A stretch of DNA of 64,000 nt from Rhodanobacteraceae bacterium ZG21-1. GTDB taxonomy: Bacteria > Pseudomonadota > Gammaproteobacteria > Xanthomonadales > Rhodanobacteraceae. How positions within the stretch are numbered: the stretch's first letter is position 1; each line of letters starts with the position of its first letter. Both the position numbers and the translations under genes were made by a program. This document shows positions 39,205 through 52,277 of the stretch, one piece after another. Under the pieces are notes generated by a model, which did not search any database, had not been told where the DNA came from, and was given only the letters and a program-made list of their open reading frames with translations. Where the stretch lies: positions 62,001 through 126,000 of the forward strand of contig JAJEJU010000022.1 in the NCBI GenBank assembly GCA_021390615.1, written 5' to 3'.

Positions 39205-39655
39205 GTGCGTGCCCGAGTCCGAGGCGTTCGAGTACGACCTGCTCAACTTCCTCGACGACGTGCGCGCCCTGGCCAGCGGCGATGCCGAAGGCGGGCCGTT
39301 CAGCTATTTCCTAGCCCACGAATATCTGTGGGAACTGCAGCGCCTCGCACCGCGCCTGCTCGAGTCGCCGGCCAGCTACCTGACCCGCTTCGAACAGGCC
39401 GCGATCGGACGCTTCGTCGGCCTGCTGCCGGCCACCGGCGCCGCCGTCAGCGAGGCCCAGCGTCGCCACCCGGGCGCTCCCGAGGTCGCCGTGCTGCCGG
39501 CCTGGCCGGACTGGCGCCACCTGCCGGCCCTGCCCGCCTGGCGCGAGCTCGCCGCCGCGGCGACCCTGCTGCTGCAGCGCGTGCGCGCCTCGGCCCGGCG
39601 CAACGACCACCATTTCGCCCCCGCGCTCGGGGCGGAGCCGTCACACCCCGCCTAA
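39197..39655 (+). CDS. Conserved-type host protein of unknown function
   Basis: A 152-residue protein. TTG 39197 is chosen because GAGGAGG lies six bases before it; a GTG at 39209 is the alternative. It overlaps the end of the disrupted gene, so the two once formed an operon and this one may have lost its promoter. The protein is helical and Ala/Leu/Arg-rich, with an acidic start (ESEAFEYDLLNFLDDVRALA) and a Trp/Pro-rich middle (VLPAWPDWRHLPALPAWREL). No family is recognised. Confidence 0.65.
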   Translation: MTECVPESEAFEYDLLNFLDDVRALASGDAEGGPFSYFLAHEYLWELQRLAPRLLESPASYLTRFEQAAIGRFVGLLPATGAAVSEAQRRHPGAPEVAVLPAWPDWRHLPALPAWRELAAAATLLLQRVRASARRNDHHFAPALGAEPSHPA

Positions 39656-39703
39656 GTCATTGTTCTGGCTACATACTTGCCGGGTCGCAAGTCGGACCTC
39701 AAA

Positions 39704-39722
39704 CCACGCTATAATTAGCGGT
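39704..39722 (+). promoter_or_regulatory. Promoter of the EF-G paralogue with dyad over the -10 box
   Basis: CACGCTATAATTAGCGGTT contains TATAAT (39710-39715) inside the dyad CGCTA-TAAT-TAGCG. An almost identical segment precedes prfC at 44462-44480. No clear -35 box is seen. The leader from here to ATG 39869 is about 150 bases and holds no gene. Confidence 0.6.
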
Positions 39723-39868
39723 TTCCGCCCCTGTTGATCCCGCAGGACGGCCTGCGTAGCCGGTTCCGCCGCCTCCGCAGTGGATCCATCAGCGCAGCGG
39801 AAAGACCCGCCGCGCACCGGCGAATCCTTAAATCAAACTACCGCTTCGACACATTCGGAACCCAGGTC

Positions 39869-41998
39869 ATGGCCAGACAGAAAGCTCTCAACCTCTATCG
39901 CAATATCGGCATCATCGCGCACATCGATGCCGGCAAGACCACGACCACCGAGCGTGTGCTCTATTACACCGGCAAGAAGCACCAGATCGTCGACGTGCAC
40001 GACACCAAGGACGGCAAGGGCTCGACCACCACCGACTATCTGGAGCAGGAGCGCAAGCGCGGCATCACCATCCAGTCGGCGGCCGTGTCCACCGAGTGGA
40101 AGGGTCACCAGATCAACGTGATCGACACCCCCGGGCACGTCGACTTCACCATCGAGGTGAACCGTTCGCTGCGCGTGCTGGACGGCGCCGTGGTGGTGTT
40201 CGACGGCGTGGCCGGCGTGGAGCCGCAGACCGAGACCAACTGGCGCTTGGCCGACCAGTACAACGTGCCGCGCGTGTGCTACGTCAACAAGATGGACCGC
40301 ATCGGCGCCAACTTTAAGCACTGCGTGGAAGGCATCAAGAACCGCCTCGGCGCCCCGGCCCTGCTCTGCCAGGTTCCGCTGGGCAGCAGCGACGAGTTCT
40401 GCGGCATGGCCGACCTAGTCGCCAACGTGGCCTATATCTGGCAGTCCGACGACAAGGACAGCAAGTGGGAAACCGTCTCCTTCGAGGAGGCGAAGAACCG
40501 CCTGAAGTTCGGCTCCACCGTCGACAACGACTGGGTGGCCCAGCTGCCGAAGCTGCGCGAGGAAATGCTGGAAACCGCGCTGGCGATGGACGACGCGGCG
40601 TTCGAGCACCTGATCGAAACCGGCGAGCATGATCCGAAGGTGCTGAAGGAATGCATCCGCAACGGCTGCGTCAGCGGCAAGCTGGTGCCGATCTTCTGCG
40701 GCTCGTCGTACAAGAACAAGGGTGTGCAGCAGTTGCTGGACGCCGTGGTCGACTACATGCCGTATCCGGGCGAGAACGGCGGCATCTCGATGGTCGACGA
40801 GGACGGCAACGTGATCGGCGAGCAGGCGGTGACCGACGACGCTCCGGCGCGCGCGCTGGCCTTCAAGGTGATCAACGACCCGTTCGGCACGCTGACCTTC
40901 ACCCGCGTCTACTCCGGCGTGATCAAGAAGGGCGACACCCTGATGAACGTCACCCGCGGCAAGAAGGAGCGCGTGGGCCGTATCGTGGAAGTGCAGGCGA
41001 ACGCCACCAAGGAAATCGACGAAGTGCGCGCCGGCGACATCTGCGCCTTCGTGTCGATGAAGGACACCGAGACGGGCGATTCGCTGTCCGATCCGGCGCA
41101 TCCGGCGCTGCTGGAGCGCATGCGCTTCCCCGACCCGGTGATCAGCGTGTCGGTGGAGCCGAAGACCCGCAGCGACATCGACAAGATGTCCACCGCGCTC
41201 TACAAGATGGTCAAGGCCGATCCGTCGCTGCGCATGGAAGTCGATCAGGAAACCGGACAGACCGTGCTCAAGGGCATGGGCGAGCTCCACCTGGAAATCA
41301 CCATCGACCGCATGCGCACCGAGCTGGGTGTGGACGCCAACATGGGCAAGCCCAAGGTCAGCTTCCGCGAGGCGTTCGGCCAGGCCGTCGAGCACACCTA
41401 CACGCACAAGAAGCAGACCGGCGGTACGGGTCAGTTCGCCGAAGTGAAGATCATCTTCGAGCCGGGTGAGCCCGGGACCGGCGTGGTGTTCTCCGACGAG
41501 GTCGTCGGCGGTCGCGTGCCGCGCGAGTACATCCCGGCGGTCGAGCAGGCCATCGTGAAGGAGTCGCGTCAGGGCCAGGTCGCCGGCTACCAGGTGCTGG
41601 ATTTCAAGGCACGCCTGATCGACGGCAAGTTCCATGACGTCGACTCCTCGGCGCTGGCCTTCGAAATCGCCACCCGCGCCTGCTTCCGCGAAGCCCAGCG
41701 CATGTCCAAGCCAAAGCTGCTCGAGCCGGTGATGAAGCTGGAAGTGGTGACCGAAGCCGACTATCTCGGCGACGTGATCGGCGACATGAACCGTCGCCGC
41801 GGCTCGATCACCGAGCAGGGCCAGAAGGGCACCAACGCCTTCGTGCAGGGCTTCGTGCCGCTGGCCGAGATGTTCGGCTACATCAACTTCCTGCGCTCGG
41901 CCACCAGCGGCCGCGGCAACTTCACGATGATCTTCGATCATTACGAAGAAGTGCCGCAGAACATGGTCGAAAAGCTGATGGAGAAGGAGGCGAAGTAA
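39869..41998 (+). CDS. fusA: Elongation factor G paralogue
   Basis: A 709-residue translational GTPase that moves tRNAs and mRNA on the ribosome. G-motifs are visible: AHIDAGKTT near the start, RGITIQSA, DTPGHVDFT and NKMDRIG. Later EF-G domains follow, including GMGELHLEI and the C-terminal FATSGRGNF-like SATSGRGNFTMIFDHYEEVP. ATG 39869 is the start that gives a normal EF-G N-terminus. There are no rpsL, rpsG or tuf neighbours, so this is probably a second EF-G outside the str operon, or a relocated only copy. Confidence 0.93.
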   Translation: MARQKALNLYRNIGIIAHIDAGKTTTTERVLYYTGKKHQIVDVHDTKDGKGSTTTDYLEQERKRGITIQSAAVSTEWKGHQINVIDTPGHVDFTIEVNRSLRVLDGAVVVFDGVAGVEPQTETNWRLADQYNVPRVCYVNKMDRIGANFKHCVEGIKNRLGAPALLCQVPLGSSDEFCGMADLVANVAYIWQSDDKDSKWETVSFEEAKNRLKFGSTVDNDWVAQLPKLREEMLETALAMDDAAFEHLIETGEHDPKVLKECIRNGCVSGKLVPIFCGSSYKNKGVQQLLDAVVDYMPYPGENGGISMVDEDGNVIGEQAVTDDAPARALAFKVINDPFGTLTFTRVYSGVIKKGDTLMNVTRGKKERVGRIVEVQANATKEIDEVRAGDICAFVSMKDTETGDSLSDPAHPALLERMRFPDPVISVSVEPKTRSDIDKMSTALYKMVKADPSLRMEVDQETGQTVLKGMGELHLEITIDRMRTELGVDANMGKPKVSFREAFGQAVEHTYTHKKQTGGTGQFAEVKIIFEPGEPGTGVVFSDEVVGGRVPREYIPAVEQAIVKESRQGQVAGYQVLDFKARLIDGKFHDVDSSALAFEIATRACFREAQRMSKPKLLEPVMKLEVVTEADYLGDVIGDMNRRRGSITEQGQKGTNAFVQGFVPLAEMFGYINFLRSATSGRGNFTMIFDHYEEVPQNMVEKLMEKEAK

Positions 41999-42030
41999 GC
42001 CTCCTGCCGGACCAGAGCGTCACCAGAAAA

Positions 42031-42058
42031 GCCCGGGAGCGATCCCGGGCTTTTTTTA
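42031..42058 (+). terminator. Rho-independent terminator after the EF-G gene
   Basis: AGCCCGGGA-GCGA-TCCCGGGCT followed by a run of T. It lies 32 bases after the stop. Confidence 0.92.
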
Positions 42059-42150
42059 TCGGCCTCGCCGGGCAGTGCAGAGAAGCAGGTCCGCGCAGTG
42101 CTTGCGTTCGACGTGGCCACCGCGGGCATCGCCGGCCTGTGCTCACTGCA

Positions 42151-43026
42151 TCAAGGCGACTCGCGAAATTCCATCCACATGCCGCCAGCCTCCTGCGGCG
42201 GCAGAAACATGCTGCGCCGCCGTCCCGTGCCGATGATCGGCGGGATCGGCAGGCCGCTGCTGGCCAGCACGGCGCGCAGCGGTGCAAGGTCGTGCACGCG
42301 CAGGCTCACGCCCATGATGTGCCGCCCTGGCTGCAGCGGCGGCGCATGCAGCAACAGCACCGCACCGGAAGCCAACTGTGCGGCCTCGGCCACGGCGGCG
42401 CAGGGCGCGCCCAGCGACATCTGACGAAAGCGGGCGCCGAGCCGGCCCAGCAGGCGATGCTCGGCCGACAAGTCCTCGCCGACCAGCCACACGGCGATCA
42501 AGCCATCGGCGCCGTTCGGATGCCGGAAGTATTCCGGGCGATCGGTCGGCGACCCGTTCAAGCCCGCGAAGAACAGGTACGACAGGCGATCGCCGTCGGG
42601 CAGCGCGACCAGGCCGCCCTTGTCGATATGGGCCTGCCCGATGTGGCCCAGCAGGCCGTCGAGCCGCTGCAGGTCGGGCGCGTAGAGCGCCACAAAGGCC
42701 GGTCCGTCGCCGTGGTGCAGAAAATCCACGTAGCCGGCGCTCAGGGCATCCACCGGCTGGCGAGCCGTGATCAGCTCGATCTCGGTGCCGTCGGCGAACT
42801 TGGCGTGGCGATTCGCGATGCCGTCAGCATGCGGCCGGCCCGGCTTCAGCACGAAACCCAGCCTGACGTAGAGCGACGACGCCGCATCCAGGTCGGTCAC
42901 GGCCACCGGCACATGGCTGAGCCCGCGCACGGCGGGATCGTCCGGCGCATCAGCGGCCATGCCGCTGCGACTGACGGCGAGGCACAGCAGCAAAGCCAGC
43001 GCGCACGTGCATTGGAATGAGGGCAT
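42151..43026 (-). CDS. Exported VOC/glyoxalase-like protein
   Basis: A 291-residue protein with a signal peptide (CALALLLCLAVSRSGMA). The mature part begins GLSHVPVAVTDLDAASSLYV-LGF, a typical vicinal-oxygen-chelate start, and continues with FADGTEIELITARQPVDALS and a second half (PGRHIMGVSLRVHDLAPLRA), fitting a Glyoxalase_3-type fold. Metal ligands would be the His in GLSHV and a Glu/His in later strands. Substrate unknown. It is transcribed convergent to the EF-G gene and divergent from the desaturase. Confidence 0.78.
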   Translation of the reverse strand: MPSFQCTCALALLLCLAVSRSGMAADAPDDPAVRGLSHVPVAVTDLDAASSLYVRLGFVLKPGRPHADGIANRHAKFADGTEIELITARQPVDALSAGYVDFLHHGDGPAFVALYAPDLQRLDGLLGHIGQAHIDKGGLVALPDGDRLSYLFFAGLNGSPTDRPEYFRHPNGADGLIAVWLVGEDLSAEHRLLGRLGARFRQMSLGAPCAAVAEAAQLASGAVLLLHAPPLQPGRHIMGVSLRVHDLAPLRAVLASSGLPIPPIIGTGRRRSMFLPPQEAGGMWMEFRESP

Positions 43027-43239
43027 GCGGTTTCCGGCATCGACAGGGCTCGCCGCACTCTATGCCGCGCTTGTCGGCTGAGTCCTGGCGGATACGGGAC
43101 ACGACAGAGCGCAGACCCTGGCGCCGTTCCATGCAGTGCACGCACCTGGCCCAGGCTCGCCGTCGATCCCGAGGCTGAATCGATGCGCAGCGCACGGACG
43201 GATGCGCTAGGATGCAGGCACTTTTCCCGGGGTGCATGC

Positions 43240-44415
43240 ATGCCATTCCAGTCACCCCGCGCGGCGGCCGAGTCCGCACACAGCGAGCCTTCCGATGCCG
43301 GCGCCGATCGCCTGAAATTCAACGGCGACAACCGCTTCCAGCGCGAGCTGCGAAAGCGGGTCGAAGACTATTTCAAGCAGAGCGGGCTCAAACAGCGCGG
43401 CGGCGCGCGCCTGTACCTGAAGAGCGCCCTGATCCTGGGCACGTTCGTGGCCACCTACGTCGCGCTGGTGTGCTTCGCCCGGACCTGGTGGGAAGCCCTG
43501 CCGCTGAGCGTGCTGCTCGGCGTGGCGACCGCGCAGATCGGCTTCAACATCCAGCACGACGCAGGCCACCAGGCCTACTCGGAGCGCCGCTGGATCAACC
43601 GCTGGATGGCCAGGACGCTGGATCTGGTCGGCGGCAGTTCGTATATCTGGCACTGGAAGCACGCGCACTTCCACCACACCTACGCCAACATCGACGGCCA
43701 CGACAGCGACATCAACCTCGGTGCGCTGGCGCGCTTCTCGCCGCAGCAGAAACGCTATCCGCACCATCGCCTGCAGCACCTTTATCTGTGGCTGCTGTAC
43801 GGCTTCACCGCGATCAGCTGGCACCTGCACGACGATTTCCGCGACATCGCCACCGGCACCATCGGCAAGCGCCGCTTCCCGCGTCCGCGCGGCAAAGAAC
43901 TGGCCGTCTTCGTCGCCGGCAAGGCGATCTTCTTCACTCTCGCCTTCGGCCTGCCGCTCTTGCTGCATCCGCTCGGCGCCGTGCTGGCCTGCTACGCCGT
44001 GGCCGCGGTGGTGGCAGGCGTGCTGCTGGCCCTGGTGTTCCAGCTAGCCCACGTGGTGGAACCGGCCGCCTTTCCGTCGCCCTCGCCGGATGCGCCCGAC
44101 CGCATCGAACGACCGTGGGCGGTGCACCAGCTCGAGACGACGGTCGACTTTGCCCGCCACAGCCGCATCATCACCTGGCTGACCGGCGGGCTGAACTTCC
44201 AGGTCGAGCACCATCTGTTCCCGCGCATCGCCCATGTGCACTACCCGGCGCTGGCGCCGATCGTCGAGGCGGCCTGCCGCGAGCACGGCCTGCCCTATCA
44301 CGCGCATCGTTCATTCGGTGCAGGCCTCGCCTCGCACTACCGCTGGCTGCGGCGGATGGGCAAGACCGGCGCCGTGGTGGTGCCGCCGCTGCTGGAACCG
44401 CTGCCGCAAAGCTAG
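43240..44415 (+). CDS. Membrane fatty-acid (acyl-CoA/acyl-lipid) desaturase
   Basis: A 391-residue di-iron membrane desaturase. The three histidine boxes are present: HDAGH near residue 106, HFHHT near 143 and QVEHH near 320-324. The Q in the third box marks the front-end/linoleoyl-type group. Four membrane helices flank them. ATG 43240 gives a soluble N-terminus of normal length; an upstream start at 43183 is possible. It adds a double bond to membrane fatty acids, probably for fluidity control. Confidence 0.88.
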   Translation: MPFQSPRAAAESAHSEPSDAGADRLKFNGDNRFQRELRKRVEDYFKQSGLKQRGGARLYLKSALILGTFVATYVALVCFARTWWEALPLSVLLGVATAQIGFNIQHDAGHQAYSERRWINRWMARTLDLVGGSSYIWHWKHAHFHHTYANIDGHDSDINLGALARFSPQQKRYPHHRLQHLYLWLLYGFTAISWHLHDDFRDIATGTIGKRRFPRPRGKELAVFVAGKAIFFTLAFGLPLLLHPLGAVLACYAVAAVVAGVLLALVFQLAHVVEPAAFPSPSPDAPDRIERPWAVHQLETTVDFARHSRIITWLTGGLNFQVEHHLFPRIAHVHYPALAPIVEAACREHGLPYHAHRSFGAGLASHYRWLRRMGKTGAVVVPPLLEPLPQS

Positions 44416-44461
44416 GCGCCAGGCGGGTTTCGGGCCGGCAAATCCGATCGCCCGGCCGGTT

Positions 44462-44480
44462 CACGCTATGATTAGCGGTT
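44462..44480 (+). promoter_or_regulatory. Promoter of prfC, near copy of the EF-G promoter
   Basis: TCACGCTATGATTAGCGGTT at 44461-44480 differs from the segment at 39704-39722 at one position (TATGAT versus TATAAT) over 19 bases. The dyad CGCTA/TAGCG is kept. Confidence 0.6.
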
Positions 44481-44505
44481 CGCGCTCCTGCCGACCCGTG
44501 CCCGC

Positions 44506-46107
44506 ATGTCCACCCATCTGCAAGAAACCCAACGCCGCCGCACCTTCGCCATCGTCAGCCATCCCGACGCCGGCAAGACCACGCTGACCGAAAAGCTGCT
44601 GCTGTTCGGCGGCGCGATCCAGATGGCCGGCAGCGTGAAGGGCCGCAAGGCGGCGCGCCACGCCACCTCGGACTGGATGGCGCTGGAAAAGGAGCGCGGC
44701 ATCTCGGTGACTTCGTCGGTGATGCAGTTTCCCTACGAGGGCAAGATCGTCAATCTGCTGGACACCCCCGGCCACGCCGACTTCTCCGAGGACACCTACC
44801 GCGTGCTCACCGCGGTGGATTCGGCGCTGATGGTGATCGACTGCGCCAAGGGCGTGGAGGAACGCACGATCAAGCTGATGGAGGTGTGTCGCCTGCGCGA
44901 CACCCCGATCATGACCTTCATCAACAAGCTCGACCGCGAAGGCCGTTCGCCGATCGAGCTGCTCGACGAGGTGGAGTCGGTGCTGGGCATCGCCTGCGCG
45001 CCGCTGACCTGGCCGATCGGCATGGGCAAGCGCCTGAAGGGCGTGTACCACCTGCTGCTCGACGAAGTGCACGTGTTCGAGCCCGGCAAGAACTTCACCC
45101 GGCAGGACTCGACCATCTTCAAGGGCCTCGCCGCACCGGGCCTGGAAGAGGCGCTCGGCGCCGAGGCGCTGAACGAACTGCGCGACGAGCTGGAACTGGT
45201 GCAGGGCGCCTCGCATCCGTTCGACCTGGAGGCCTACCTGGCCGGCAAGCTGACCCCGGTGTTCTTCGGCTCGGCGGTGAACAACTTCGGCGTGCAGCTG
45301 CTGCTGGACTTCTTCGTCGAGCACGCGCCCTCGCCCAAGCCGCGCACCACCCTCAATCGCGAGGTGCTGCCGGACGAGGAAAAGCTCAGCGGCTTCGTGT
45401 TCAAGATCCAGGCCAACATGGACCCGGCGCACCGCGACCGCGTGGCCTTCATGCGCATCTGCTCGGGCACTTACACGGCCGGCATGAAGATGCTGCAGGC
45501 GCGCACCGGCAAGGAAGTGCGCATCGCCAACGCGCTCACCTTCATGGCCTCGGACCGCGAGATCGTGGAAAGCGCCTACCCCGGCGACGTGATCGGCCTG
45601 CACAACCACGGCACCATCAGCATCGGCGACACCTTCACCGAAGGCGAGGCGATCAGCTTCACCGGCATCCCCAACTTCGCGCCGGAGCTGTTCCGCCGCG
45701 CCCGCCTGCGCGATCCGCTGAAGATGAAAGCGCTGCAGAAGGGCTTGGCCCAGCTTTCCGAGGAAGGCGCCACCCAGTTCTTTCGTCCGCTGATGAGCAA
45801 CGACCTGGTGCTGGGCGCGGTCGGCGTGCTGCAGTTCGACGTGGTGGCCTATCGGCTGAAGGACGAGTACGGCGTCGACGCCAGCTTCGAGCCGGTCGGC
45901 GTGGCCACCGCGCGCTGGGTGCATTGCGACGACGCCAAGAAGCTGGAGGAGTTCCGCGAGAAGAACGCGATGAACCTCAGCATCGACGCCGCCGGCGAGC
46001 TGGTCTACCTGGCGCCGTCGCGAGTGAATCTGCAGCTGACCCAGGAACGCTGGCCGCAGGTGCGCTTCAGCGCCACCCGCGAGCACGCCGCCGCCGTCGA
46101 ACTGTAG
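44506..46107 (+). CDS. prfC: Peptide chain release factor 3
   Basis: A 533-residue GTPase that removes RF1/RF2 from the ribosome after peptide release. Motifs: [20 protein letters not shown], the RF3-specific [34 protein letters not shown] and INKLDREGR. The C-terminal domain ends normally ([14 protein letters not shown]). The length matches RF3. It has its own promoter 26 bases upstream. Confidence 0.96.
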   Translation: MSTHLQETQRRRTFAIVSHPDAGKTTLTEKLLLFGGAIQMAGSVKGRKAARHATSDWMALEKERGISVTSSVMQFPYEGKIVNLLDTPGHADFSEDTYRVLTAVDSALMVIDCAKGVEERTIKLMEVCRLRDTPIMTFINKLDREGRSPIELLDEVESVLGIACAPLTWPIGMGKRLKGVYHLLLDEVHVFEPGKNFTRQDSTIFKGLAAPGLEEALGAEALNELRDELELVQGASHPFDLEAYLAGKLTPVFFGSAVNNFGVQLLLDFFVEHAPSPKPRTTLNREVLPDEEKLSGFVFKIQANMDPAHRDRVAFMRICSGTYTAGMKMLQARTGKEVRIANALTFMASDREIVESAYPGDVIGLHNHGTISIGDTFTEGEAISFTGIPNFAPELFRRARLRDPLKMKALQKGLAQLSEEGATQFFRPLMSNDLVLGAVGVLQFDVVAYRLKDEYGVDASFEPVGVATARWVHCDDAKKLEEFREKNAMNLSIDAAGELVYLAPSRVNLQLTQERWPQVRFSATREHAAAVEL

Positions 46108-46179
46108 GCGCCGGGCATCCGGACCAGGCCGCGCGCCGAGACACTGGGGGCGGCCGCGCGGCCTTGCTAACCTGCCGGC

Positions 46180-47133
46180 ATGGAAACACGCCCTCCGCCC
46201 TACCCGCTGGCCTTTAACGGGCCGCCCGGCATCACCGGCTGGCCGCGCTGGCTGCTGTTTTCGCCGGGCGCGCGCCTGGCCTACTTCGCCTTCCTGCTCT
46301 ACACGCTGGGCGGTACGATCACTCACCTGGTGGTGGTGCTCGGCTGGGCCGACAAGGCCGCCGACCCTCTGCTGCGCGCGCTGGGCATGCTTTCGCTGCA
46401 GGTGCTGCCGCCCTTGCTCGGCTATCTGCTGGTGGTGCGCCTGCTGGAGCAGCGCAGGCCGCAGGAGCTGCGTCCGCGTGCCGGCCTGCTGCTCGCCGGA
46501 CTCGGCGCTGGCGCCGCGCTGATGAGCCTGGTGGTAGGCATCCTGTGGCTGTTCGGCAGCTATCGCGTGCTCGGCACGCAGGACCCGCCGAACTGGCTGG
46601 CCGACGTGCTGGTGGTCGGCGTGGGCGCCGGCATCGGTGAGGAGATCGTGTGCCGCGCCGCACTGTTCCGCATCGTCGAGGAAGGCCTGGGCACCTGGTG
46701 GGCCCTGCTGATCTCGGCCGCCTTCTTCGGCGCTGCGCACATCTTCAATCCCGCCGCGACCTGGTGGAGCTCGGCGGCGATCGCGATCGAGGCCGGCCTG
46801 CTGTTCGCCCTGCTGTATCACGCCACCCGATCGCTCTGGGCCTGCACCGGCATGCATGCGGCCTGGAACGTGATGCAGGGCACGTTCTACGGCATTCCGG
46901 TTTCCGGCACGGACGCGCACGGCTGGCTGGTGTCCGTGCGGCGCGGCCCTGACTGGCTGAGCGGCGGCGCCTTCGGCGCGGAAGCCTCGGTGGTAGCCCT
47001 GCTGGTTTGCTGCGGCGCCTCGGTGGCGCTGCTGCTGATCGCCCGGCGGCGCTATGCGTTCGTGCCGCCGAGCTGGCGGCGCCGGGTGCCGGCGGCGGCG
47101 GCCTCGCCCCCGCTATCGCCGCTCGCCGGCTAG
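46180..47133 (+). CDS. CPBP-family intramembrane protease-like protein
   Basis: A 317-residue protein with about eight membrane helices. The Rce1/CPBP motifs are present: EEIVCRA near residues 154-160, FFGAAH near 183-188 and HAAWN near 226-230. Members cleave prenylated or other membrane substrates, or act in bacteriocin immunity; the substrate here is unknown. Confidence 0.85.
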   Translation: METRPPPYPLAFNGPPGITGWPRWLLFSPGARLAYFAFLLYTLGGTITHLVVVLGWADKAADPLLRALGMLSLQVLPPLLGYLLVVRLLEQRRPQELRPRAGLLLAGLGAGAALMSLVVGILWLFGSYRVLGTQDPPNWLADVLVVGVGAGIGEEIVCRAALFRIVEEGLGTWWALLISAAFFGAAHIFNPAATWWSSAAIAIEAGLLFALLYHATRSLWACTGMHAAWNVMQGTFYGIPVSGTDAHGWLVSVRRGPDWLSGGAFGAEASVVALLVCCGASVALLLIARRRYAFVPPSWRRRVPAAAASPPLSPLAG

Positions 47134-47178
47134 CGATACGCTCCGCGAGCCGCCATCCTTCCAGCCGACGACGCCCGC

Positions 47179-50832
<3,654 letters not shown>

Positions 50833-50854
50833 AGCTACGGGAGGAACGCTCCGC

Positions 50855-51703
50855 TTGGATTCCACCGATACCGAACTGGAAGACATCGAGGTCGAGCTGC
50901 TGGTGCGCGCCCTGCAGCGGAGGCATGGCTATGACTTCGGCCAGTACTCGCCGGCTTCGCTGAAGCGGCGCATCCAGCAGCTTGCGCATACCCAGGGCGA
51001 CGGCACCATCAGCCGCCTGATCGAGCGGGTGCTGCACGAGCCGGGCTTCCTGCAGGTGGTGCTGGAAGGCCTGTCGGTGCCGGTGTCGGAAATGTTCCGC
51101 GATCCGCCGGTGTTTCGCGCGCTGCGCGAACAGGTGCTGCCGGTGCTGGCTTCCTATCCGCAGATCAACATCTGGCAGGCCGGCTGCGCGCACGGGCAGG
51201 AGGTGTATTCGCTGGCGATCCTGCTGGAAGAAGAAGGCCTCTACGAACGCACTCAGATCTACGCCACCGACTTCAACGAGAGCGCGCTGCGCCAGGCGCA
51301 GGAAGGCATCTATCCGGCGAAGGAGGCGCAGCTGTGGTCGCGCAACTACCTGGAGGCAGGCGGGCGCCATACCCTGGCGGACTACTACAGCGCGCGCTAC
51401 GAATTGATCAAGCTGGACCAGCGGCTGCGCCGCAACGTGATCTTCGCCAATCACAACCTGGTGGCCGACGAAGTATTTTGCGAGGCCCAGCTGGTGGTCT
51501 GCCGCAACGTGCTGATCTATTTCTCCGACGCGCTGCAGGATCGCACCCTTGCGCTGTTTCGCCACAGCCTGGTGCGCGGCGGCTTCCTTTGCCTGGGTAC
51601 GCGCGAGAGCCTGGATTTTGCGCCGTCGGCGAAGGATTTCACGCCGGTGGACGCCGGCCTGCGCATCTACCGGCTGGGCGGGCGGTCCGCCGTGAGAGGC
51701 TGA
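50855..51703 (+). CDS. CheR-type protein-glutamate methyltransferase
   Basis: A 282-residue protein. Starts at TTG 50855 after GGGAGG. The N-terminal helical part (LKRRIQQLAHTQGDGTISRL) precedes the SAM domain with NIWQAGCAHGQEVYSLAILL (motif I), YATDFNESALRQAQEGIYP and CRNVLIYF. It methylates receptor or kinase-associated glutamates. Lying directly between a hybrid kinase and cheB suggests it adjusts the kinase system and not flagellar chemotaxis (inference). Confidence 0.92.
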   Translation: MDSTDTELEDIEVELLVRALQRRHGYDFGQYSPASLKRRIQQLAHTQGDGTISRLIERVLHEPGFLQVVLEGLSVPVSEMFRDPPVFRALREQVLPVLASYPQINIWQAGCAHGQEVYSLAILLEEEGLYERTQIYATDFNESALRQAQEGIYPAKEAQLWSRNYLEAGGRHTLADYYSARYELIKLDQRLRRNVIFANHNLVADEVFCEAQLVVCRNVLIYFSDALQDRTLALFRHSLVRGGFLCLGTRESLDFAPSAKDFTPVDAGLRIYRLGGRSAVRG

Positions 51704-51707
51704 ACGC

Positions 51708-52277
51708 ATGCCGGCGCCGCAGGCCGTGGTGCTGGGTTGCTCGGCCGGCGGCCTTGCCGCGCTGGAGACGGTGCTGGCGCAACTCGATCCGGCCCTGCCG
51801 CAGGCCCTGATCGTGTGCTGCCATACGGGTTCCAGCGACGTAGGCTTGTTCTGCGAGCTGCTCGCCTTACACTCCGCGCTGCCGGTGGCGGAGGCCGCCG
51901 AACGTCATCCCGCCCGAGGCGGGGTCGTACATGTCGCGCCCAGCGGCTATCATTTGCTGCTGGAAACCGACCATCGGTTTTCGCTCTCGATCGATCCGAA
52001 GGTGTGTTACTCCCGGCCGGCCATCGACGTGTTGTTCGCTTCGGCGGCTGCCGCCTACCGCGAACGCCTGGTCGGCGTACTGATGACCGGCGCCAATCAT
52101 GACGGCGCCAGCGGCCTGGCCGAAATCCGACGGCGCGGCGGCATCGCCGTCGTGCAAGACCCACAGGATGCGGAGGCGCCCAGCATGCCGCAGGCGGCGC
52201 TCGACCTGGCCGGCGCGGATCACTGCCTGCCGCTCCAACAGATAGGCCCCCTGCTCAATCGACTGTGCCTGCCCTGA
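51708..52277 (+). CDS. CheB-type methylesterase domain without receiver
   Basis: A 189-residue protein made only of the esterase domain. The catalytic triad is visible: S12 (GCSAGGL), H39 (CCHTGSS) and D132 (TGANHDGASG). Classical CheB has an N-terminal receiver; its absence means activity must be controlled another way, perhaps by the neighbouring kinase or the REC-GGDEF protein. Starts five bases after cheR; its stop overlaps the next start (TGATG). Confidence 0.9.
   Translation: MPAPQAVVLGCSAGGLAALETVLAQLDPALPQALIVCCHTGSSDVGLFCELLALHSALPVAEAAERHPARGGVVHVAPSGYHLLLETDHRFSLSIDPKVCYSRPAIDVLFASAAAAYRERLVGVLMTGANHDGASGLAEIRRRGGIAVVQDPQDAEAPSMPQAALDLAGADHCLPLQQIGPLLNRLCLP

Noticed and set aside
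44461-46920. An 819-codon frame antisense to prfC and the CPBP gene
   Set aside because: No domain content; covers two clear genes on the other strand.
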